Shown one piece after another: positions 58,313 to 62,536 of a stretch of DNA of 62,536 nt. Source of the stretch: UBA1388 sp964555515 (GTDB lineage: Bacteria; Patescibacteriota; Microgenomatia; UBA1400; PJMF01); the NCBI GenBank assembly GCA_964555515.1, contig CAZKSJ010000003.1, positions 1-62,536 of the forward strand, in the 5' to 3' direction. The position numbers were made by a program, and so were the translations under genes. The notes beneath the pieces are model-generated. The model was not told where the DNA came from and made no database searches. It saw only the letters and a list, made by a program, of their open reading frames with translations. Numbering within the stretch: the stretch's first letter is position 1; every line of letters starts with the position of its first letter.

Positions 58313-59617
58313 ATGTTTGATTCGCAAAAAATTCGTGCTGACTTTCCCATTTTAAAGCGCCAAGTTCATGGCAAGCCATTAGTCTACCTAGATAATGCCG
58401 CCACTAGCCAGAAACCAGAAGTGGTGATTGAGGCGATTGCCGATTATTACCGTCATACAAATGCTAACGTGCATCGAGGTGTGCACACGCTGTCTGATGA
58501 GAGTACGCAGGCGTGGGAAAAAAGTCGCCACACCATTAGTGAGTTTTTTGGGGCTAAGCCGGCGGAGTTGATTATTACCCGCAATACGACCGAGGCATTG
58601 AATGGGGTGGCATATGGTTGGGCAGACCAACACATGCGCCCCGGTGACGTAATCCTGAGTTCGGTGTTGGAACATCACTCTAACTTGGTCACATGGCAAC
58701 AAATGGTGTTCAGAACCGGGGCGCAATTAGAACTAGTTAATGTTACCAGTGACGGTCAACTAGACGAAGACGATCTAATCAACAAAGTAGCGCGCAGCAA
58801 TGTCAAAGCAGTCACGATTCCCCACGTTTCCAACACTTTAGGAAGCTATGTCAATTTAGAGTGGTTAGTGCCCAAATTACGGGTACTTAACCCGGAATTG
58901 GCGATCATTGTTGATGGTGCCCAGTCTGCATCGCATCTGCCAATCAAGTTTGACCAATTGGGAATTGATTTTTATGCTTTCAGTGGCCACAAAATGCTTG
59001 GTCCGATGGGTATCGGCGGCTTGTTAGTGCGGGAGCAACTGTTAGAAACTCATCAGATGACTCCTTGGATTTTTGGCGGTGGCATGATTGCAGAGGTGGC
59101 GAGCAATAGCGCCCAATTCCATCCAGACCCAGAGGAAAGATTTACTGCAGGTACACCTGACGTGGCTGACGCGGTTGGCTTGGCAGCGGCTTGTGAGTAT
59201 CTAACTAATTTAGGTATGCAACAAGTGACTACTCATGATCAAGATCTCGTCAATTACGCTTTTCAGAAACTGAGCGAACTGCCCGCTGTTGAACTAATCG
59301 GGCCTTTACCGAGCAAACCATCAAAAACGGCTGCGTTGACATCTACTGCTCAATCAAGTGCTCAATCGAAACAAGAAATAATTAGAGTTGGTTCAGTTGC
59401 TTTTATTTATCGCGGTGTCCATGCACACGACGTGGCTCAAGTGCTTGATAGCCAGGGGGTGGCAGTACGGAGCGGTCACCATTGCACCATGCCGCTACAT
59501 CAAGCGCGCCACTGGCAAGCCAGTGTGCGCGCCAGTTTCCATGTCTACTCAACTTTAGCTGACATCGATCGACTAGTCACATCCCTAGCAGAAGTCAAAA
59601 AAGTTTTTCAGAAATAA
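58313..59617 (+). CDS. sufS: Cysteine desulfurase SufS
   Basis: 434 residues. This PLP enzyme takes sulfur from cysteine for Fe-S clusters. It has the typical start MFDSQKIRADFPIL, then VYLDNAATSQKP, HRGVHTLSDEST, and the Schiff-base lysine in DFYAFSGHKMLGPMGIG. The sulfur-carrying Cys is in GVAVRSGHHCTMPLH. A Ser/Lys/Ala-rich insertion (about residues 336-358) is unusual, probably a surface loop. ATG 58313 is preferred over earlier in-frame starts, and a -10 box lies 6 nt before it. It begins the second half of the SUF locus, with sufU 12 nt downstream. Confidence 0.96.
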   Translation: MFDSQKIRADFPILKRQVHGKPLVYLDNAATSQKPEVVIEAIADYYRHTNANVHRGVHTLSDESTQAWEKSRHTISEFFGAKPAELIITRNTTEALNGVAYGWADQHMRPGDVILSSVLEHHSNLVTWQQMVFRTGAQLELVNVTSDGQLDEDDLINKVARSNVKAVTIPHVSNTLGSYVNLEWLVPKLRVLNPELAIIVDGAQSASHLPIKFDQLGIDFYAFSGHKMLGPMGIGGLLVREQLLETHQMTPWIFGGGMIAEVASNSAQFHPDPEERFTAGTPDVADAVGLAAACEYLTNLGMQQVTTHDQDLVNYAFQKLSELPAVELIGPLPSKPSKTAALTSTAQSSAQSKQEIIRVGSVAFIYRGVHAHDVAQVLDSQGVAVRSGHHCTMPLHQARHWQASVRASFHVYSTLADIDRLVTSLAEVKKVFQK

Positions 59618-59629
59618 TCCACCCTAAAT

Positions 59630-60037
59630 ATGACCGATCATCCCACATCAGATTTACCTATCTCAGATCTGTATCAGCAGTTGATCCAAGAAGCGGCCGC
59701 TCATCCCCAAAATAAGCAGCCACTGTCTGAAGCTAGTTTGCATGCCAAGGCTACCAATGCGAGCTGTGGTGATGAGCTCCAGGTTTGGTTGAAAGTTGAT
59801 GACCAATCGGGACTTGTGACAGATGTTGGTTGGACTGGAGCAGGCTGCATTATTAGTCAGGCGGCGATGAGCGAACTCAGCACGCACATCAAGGGTCAAA
59901 CGACAGCCCAAATTTCCCAATTATCTCAAGTTGATGTGCTGGCGATGCTTAACTTACCCCAAATTTCAACTGGTCGGATGAAGTGTTTGATGCTAGGCTT
60001 GGAAGCAGTAAAAAAAGCGATTGGCACCAGGGTCTGA
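59630..60037 (+). CDS. sufU: SufU-type sulfur-transfer/scaffold protein
   Basis: 135 residues, an IscU-like fold with the three conserved Cys in ATNASCGDEL, WTGAGCIISQAA and GRMKCLMLGLEAV. The spacing and the position beside sufS favour SufU, which receives sulfur from SufS and passes it to SufB. The N-terminal 20 residues are a polar extension. It ends 23 nt before the YjjX-like gene. Confidence 0.9.
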   Translation: MTDHPTSDLPISDLYQQLIQEAAAHPQNKQPLSEASLHAKATNASCGDELQVWLKVDDQSGLVTDVGWTGAGCIISQAAMSELSTHIKGQTTAQISQLSQVDVLAMLNLPQISTGRMKCLMLGLEAVKKAIGTRV

Positions 60038-60060
60038 TCGTTTCAAATAGATTTCAAAAA

Positions 60061-60684
60061 ATGAAGATTTTTGTTGGCTCATTAAACCCCGTCAAAATTA
60101 ATGCCGTCACGCTAGCGGCGAGTGAATCATGGCCAAGTGTGGAAGTTTATGGTTTGGATGTGCCGAGTGGGATTGCTGAACAACCCATGAGCGATGAAGA
60201 AACTAGAAAAGGAGCTACCACTAGAGCCCAAGCAGCGCTGGAGGATGGTTTGCGCCGCATTGCTCACGCAGCTAATGGAGTTGTTACAACTGACGGAGTT
60301 GATGCAGTCGACCAAGCTGAGTCAATCTTGGGAGTTGGTTTGGAAGGTGGGGTATTTCAACGTGACGATGGCGAACTGTGGTCAACAGTTTGGGCGGTTG
60401 TGATAGACAGCGAAGGGAGATTATTTGAAAGCAATGGTGCTAGATTTAAAGTGCCAGAAAAAATTGCCTCACAAATTTTAGAAGGTGCAGAAATGGGTTC
60501 GATAGTAAGTAAAATGCTGGGTGGAGCAGACGTCAAACGTCAGCAGGGCGCGATTGGGGTTATTACCAATAATTTTGTCGATAGAACCGAAGAATACAGC
60601 ATCATCGTGAAGTTGGCGCTGGGTCTATGGTATGGTAGAGATTGGGAAAATCAAGTCAACTTAGGTAGCCACCCAGATAAGTGA
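60061..60684 (+). CDS. YjjX-like inosine/xanthosine triphosphatase (DUF84)
   Basis: 207 residues: MKIFVGSLNPVKINAV (phosphate-binding start), YGLDVPSGIAEQPMSDEETRKGATTRAQAAL and a C-terminal GGADVKRQQGAIGVITNN. This family hydrolyses non-canonical purine triphosphates (ITP/XTP) or related phosphates, removing damaged nucleotides. ATG 60061 gives the family start. It is in the sufS-sufU transcript with no known link to Fe-S assembly; house-cleaning of oxidised nucleotides would fit an oxidative-stress theme, as would the two NUDIX genes. Confidence 0.88.
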   Translation: MKIFVGSLNPVKINAVTLAASESWPSVEVYGLDVPSGIAEQPMSDEETRKGATTRAQAALEDGLRRIAHAANGVVTTDGVDAVDQAESILGVGLEGGVFQRDDGELWSTVWAVVIDSEGRLFESNGARFKVPEKIASQILEGAEMGSIVSKMLGGADVKRQQGAIGVITNNFVDRTEEYSIIVKLALGLWYGRDWENQVNLGSHPDK

Positions 60685-60693
60685 GGAAGATAT

Positions 60694-61404
60694 ATGCAAC
60701 TACCACAACATTTTGTTGCGCGTTTTGAAGACAAAAATGAGTTGAATCCGCGTTATGTCCATTACTCTTTCGAGTTGCAAAAACCCCTGGAGATGGATTT
60801 TTTGGCCGGTCAATATCTATCGGTGAAAGTGACTGATCAAGGAGTGCGGCGATCTTACTCGATTTGCTCTACACCAGATATCAAGCATGGTTTTGAGTTT
60901 TTAGTTGATCGTAAACCGGGAGGGGTAGGTTGCCAGTATTTTGATAACTTGCAGTTTGGTGATGAGATTGAAGTCTTGGGACCACTTGGTAACTTTGTGA
61001 TGGCGAATGATGAGCATGAAAAAGAAGTGATGCTCGTGGCGACTGGATCAGGCATCGCTCCTTTGCGGGCGATGATTTTAAACCAATTACAAGTCCATCA
61101 TGACGAACGGAAAATTGCCCTGTTGTGGGGGATGCGTCATGAAACTGAACTTTTTTGGGAGCTGGATTTTCAAGATATTAGTCAAGAGATTGATAACTTT
61201 GAGTTCATTCCCACGATTTCTCAACCTGTAGCCGATTGGCCGCTCGCAGTTGGCAGAGTGACTGATTATCTAAAGAAGGCGGAATTACGTGAACAAACTG
61301 CTTATTATTTATGCGGCAATGCTCGCATGATCAATGAAGTTAAATCAATTTTACAGCAACGTGGCGTTGTTGCCGAGTTAATCCATCACGAGAAGTTTTA
61401 TTGA
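60694..61404 (+). CDS. Ferredoxin-NAD(P)H reductase-like flavoprotein
   Basis: 236 residues. The FAD domain has RRSYSICSTP (RxYS motif) and a GxxGCQYF-type segment (GGVGCQYFDNL). The NAD(P) domain has LVATGSGIAPLRAMI and ends YYLCGNARMINEVKSIL, then EKFY at the C-terminus (a terminal aromatic as in FNR). It transfers electrons between NAD(P)H and a ferredoxin or flavodoxin. Being last in the SUF transcript (GAGGA before the ATG), it is a plausible electron source for cluster assembly. Confidence 0.9.
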   Translation: MQLPQHFVARFEDKNELNPRYVHYSFELQKPLEMDFLAGQYLSVKVTDQGVRRSYSICSTPDIKHGFEFLVDRKPGGVGCQYFDNLQFGDEIEVLGPLGNFVMANDEHEKEVMLVATGSGIAPLRAMILNQLQVHHDERKIALLWGMRHETELFWELDFQDISQEIDNFEFIPTISQPVADWPLAVGRVTDYLKKAELREQTAYYLCGNARMINEVKSILQQRGVVAELIHHEKFY

Positions 61405-61553
61405 ATTAGTTTGGGGTTTTGATCGTTTTTGGCTTTGGATGTGGTACTGGTCACTCAACATCGCACCGATCCAATTAATGACATGATGCCAAGATTACGT
61501 GTCAGACCCGTTTACAAGCGGCAGGGTTGTATTTTACATAAATCACCGCATCG

Positions 61554-61697
61554 TCACGCCCACAATGACCCACCTATTACGCCATTGGGGTAAAGCACTG
61601 TCACGTCACGATGCGTCAGGATATCCGCCGCTGCCTCAGGCCGTAAGCAGTAGCGGCTCATCACGACGGCGGCAAAATCGTGGGTGTCTGGAGTCAT
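61554..61697 (-). CDS. Possible small protein coupled to the MLGARMM LamG gene
   Basis: 47 residues (MTPDTHDFAAVVMSRYCLRP...DILTHRDVTVLYPNGVIGG). Its ATG overlaps the LamG stop as ATGA, so translation could be coupled. Amino acid use is protein-like, and the region is distinct from the surrounding A/T-rich DNA. No homologue is recognised. The rest of 61405-61553 holds nothing I can support beyond an 8-bp inverted repeat (CGCATCGT 61547-61554 with ACGATGCG 61608-61615). Confidence 0.35.
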   Translation of the reverse strand: MTPDTHDFAAVVMSRYCLRPEAAADILTHRDVTVLYPNGVIGGSLWA

Positions 61698-62377
61698 GAC
61701 AGAGCCGCCATGCGCGTTGTGAGTGTTGCCACATCATCACCGGTGAGGGTTGTCGAGAATACAGCTAACGCAGCAATTTTTCCCTTGAACCCATAACCTC
61801 TGGAATTGCCGTCTCCTACCCAGATGTCATTTGCGATATTTGTTTCAGATGATGGAATCGTACCTGGCTCCGGTGAACCGTTGAGGTATGCCTTATTGCC
61901 AGCTATTCCAATTACATACATTGTATTAGGAGCAATAGCTGTTGTTCCACCTATTGCGTCGTAATAACGTCCATTTACATACCAGACCACATCACCATAA
62001 CCGTCCCAAATTTCTACGTGGAATCCCGTAAAATCACCAGAAAAATTGATAACTCCAAACGGAGCATGGGCGTAAGTTTTCACAACATCCGTAATCCGCA
62101 CAAAAGTCGACATATTGCGATTCGTGCCCGGAATAATGCCGGACGACAGATATTGAGTGCCGTCAAATTCCCATCCGTAGCTGGTATCGAACACAGGCGC
62201 AACCAACTCCACAAGGTTATATGTACCTGGATTCGCTAGATTAATATAACTATCCTCTAGTGATAATGCGCCTATCGGCTGATACGCCGCCACGCAAGTT
62301 TGGCCGTCCACCTCCCACCAGTTCGCAGATGTCCCCGCCGCGTGGCTGGCAGCGGCCATCATCCTTGCCCCAAGCAT
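61694..62377 (-). CDS. Short LamG/concanavalin-like protein with MLGARMMA N-terminus
   Basis: 227 residues, starting MLGARMMAAASHAAG. It is a full-length paralogue of the 10178-10894 protein (WWEVDGQTCVAAY, INLANPGTY, YGWEFDGTQYL, and the end DDVATLTTRMAALS). It has a jelly-roll LamG-like fold and no signal peptide or membrane helix. A sigma70-type promoter (62419-62447, minus) and a leader of about 35 nt precede it. It probably has the same localisation and function as the three other short LamG proteins. The last 90 bases of the window show no gene. Confidence 0.8.
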   Translation of the reverse strand: MLGARMMAAASHAAGTSANWWEVDGQTCVAAYQPIGALSLEDSYINLANPGTYNLVELVAPVFDTSYGWEFDGTQYLSSGIIPGTNRNMSTFVRITDVVKTYAHAPFGVINFSGDFTGFHVEIWDGYGDVVWYVNGRYYDAIGGTTAIAPNTMYVIGIAGNKAYLNGSPEPGTIPSSETNIANDIWVGDGNSRGYGFKGKIAALAVFSTTLTGDDVATLTTRMAALS

Positions 62378-62418
62378 ATCATTATCCTCAATTTATCAAG
62401 ATTTACTGAATTTCAGTA

Positions 62419-62447
62419 TGTATAACATATGAGGAGAGTCTGTTCAA
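62419..62447 (-). promoter_or_regulatory. Sigma70-type promoter of the terminal LamG gene
   Basis: On the minus strand: TTGAAC (62442-62447), 17-bp spacer, TATACA (62419-62424), with TG one base before the -10. Confidence 0.6.
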
Positions 62448-62536
62448 TATCAGTAAATTATTAATTAATTCACGTAAACTTGCTTTTGACATCTTGAGCA
62501 GGTTGCCTTATATTGGCGGAACTAAAAAATCATCAT

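Noticed and set aside
61499..61699. 66-residue plus-strand frame after the flavoprotein gene
   Set aside because: Ser/Arg-rich composition without signals; the minus-strand frame coupled to the LamG stop is the better candidate.
1..62536. Alternative genetic code with TGA read as an amino acid
   Set aside because: Several genes end cleanly at TGA (sufC, sod, the YfhO-like gene after gap repair) and none needs TGA read-through.
1..62536. tRNA, rRNA or CRISPR arrays
   Set aside because: Intergenic regions were read for cloverleaf ends, rRNA motifs and regularly spaced repeats; none was convincing.

Overview
The window looks like part of a Candidate Phyla Radiation (Patescibacteria) genome. 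I infer this from the content, not from a marker gene. Most large genes encode cell-surface proteins of kinds typical of that group: LamG/concanavalin-fold proteins, 'NVGIGT' fibre proteins, a DUF5671 membrane protein with its small partner, and proteins with a GWT/GWS cytoplasmic N-terminal module. Biosynthetic genes are nearly absent, and information and chaperone genes are scattered singly among hypotheticals. TGA is used as a stop in many genes, so this is not a TGA-recoding lineage. Within the radiation I cannot place it securely; Microgenomates-like is a guess. No tRNA, rRNA, CRISPR array, transposase or reverse transcriptase was seen.

Layout. 1-8.2 kb: a 5'-truncated dnaK with a strong terminator, a type II pseudopilin, a GT2 glycosyltransferase, a divergent methyltransferase, a YfhO-like membrane protein broken by an assembly gap, and a zinc-finger-less dnaJ. 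8.2-16 kb: surface proteins, including three short LamG proteins that share an odd N-terminus (MLGARMM-like), a tatA-tatC pair, and a Tat-signal-like small protein in tandem with a tail-fibre-like protein. 16-24 kb: nusA-infB, then rpsO and pnp separated by small secreted or unknown genes. Several of these core genes have structured leaders. 24-28.3 kb: a LacD-like aldolase, a small charged protein, superoxide dismutase, a DEDD exonuclease and the DUF5671 pair.

28.4-51 kb is a large cell-surface region. It starts with a five-gene cluster resembling a WxL/DUF916 surface complex. It continues with an 1128-residue fibre protein, a class A beta-lactamase-fold serine hydrolase, a 2648-residue multi-LamG protein, a membrane-anchored small protein, a 952-residue multi-domain membrane protein and a secreted lytic transglycosylase.

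51-61.4 kb is a SUF iron-sulfur cluster assembly locus: sufC, an unknown gene, a NUDIX gene, sufB carrying a homing-endonuclease intein, and a minimal sufD, then sufS, sufU, a YjjX-like NTPase and a ferredoxin-reductase-like flavoprotein. The two halves are split by an AbiEii-type toxin-antitoxin pair and a methyltransferase. A relic of a sufD 3' end lies directly downstream of the toxin. The window ends with a fourth MLGARMM LamG gene on the minus strand.

Two genome-wide signals stand out. Many genes have a -10 box ending exactly 6 nt (sometimes 8-9 nt) before the start codon and no Shine-Dalgarno, which predicts widespread leaderless mRNAs. Genes that do have leaders (nusA, rpsO, pnp) carry hairpins that look regulatory.
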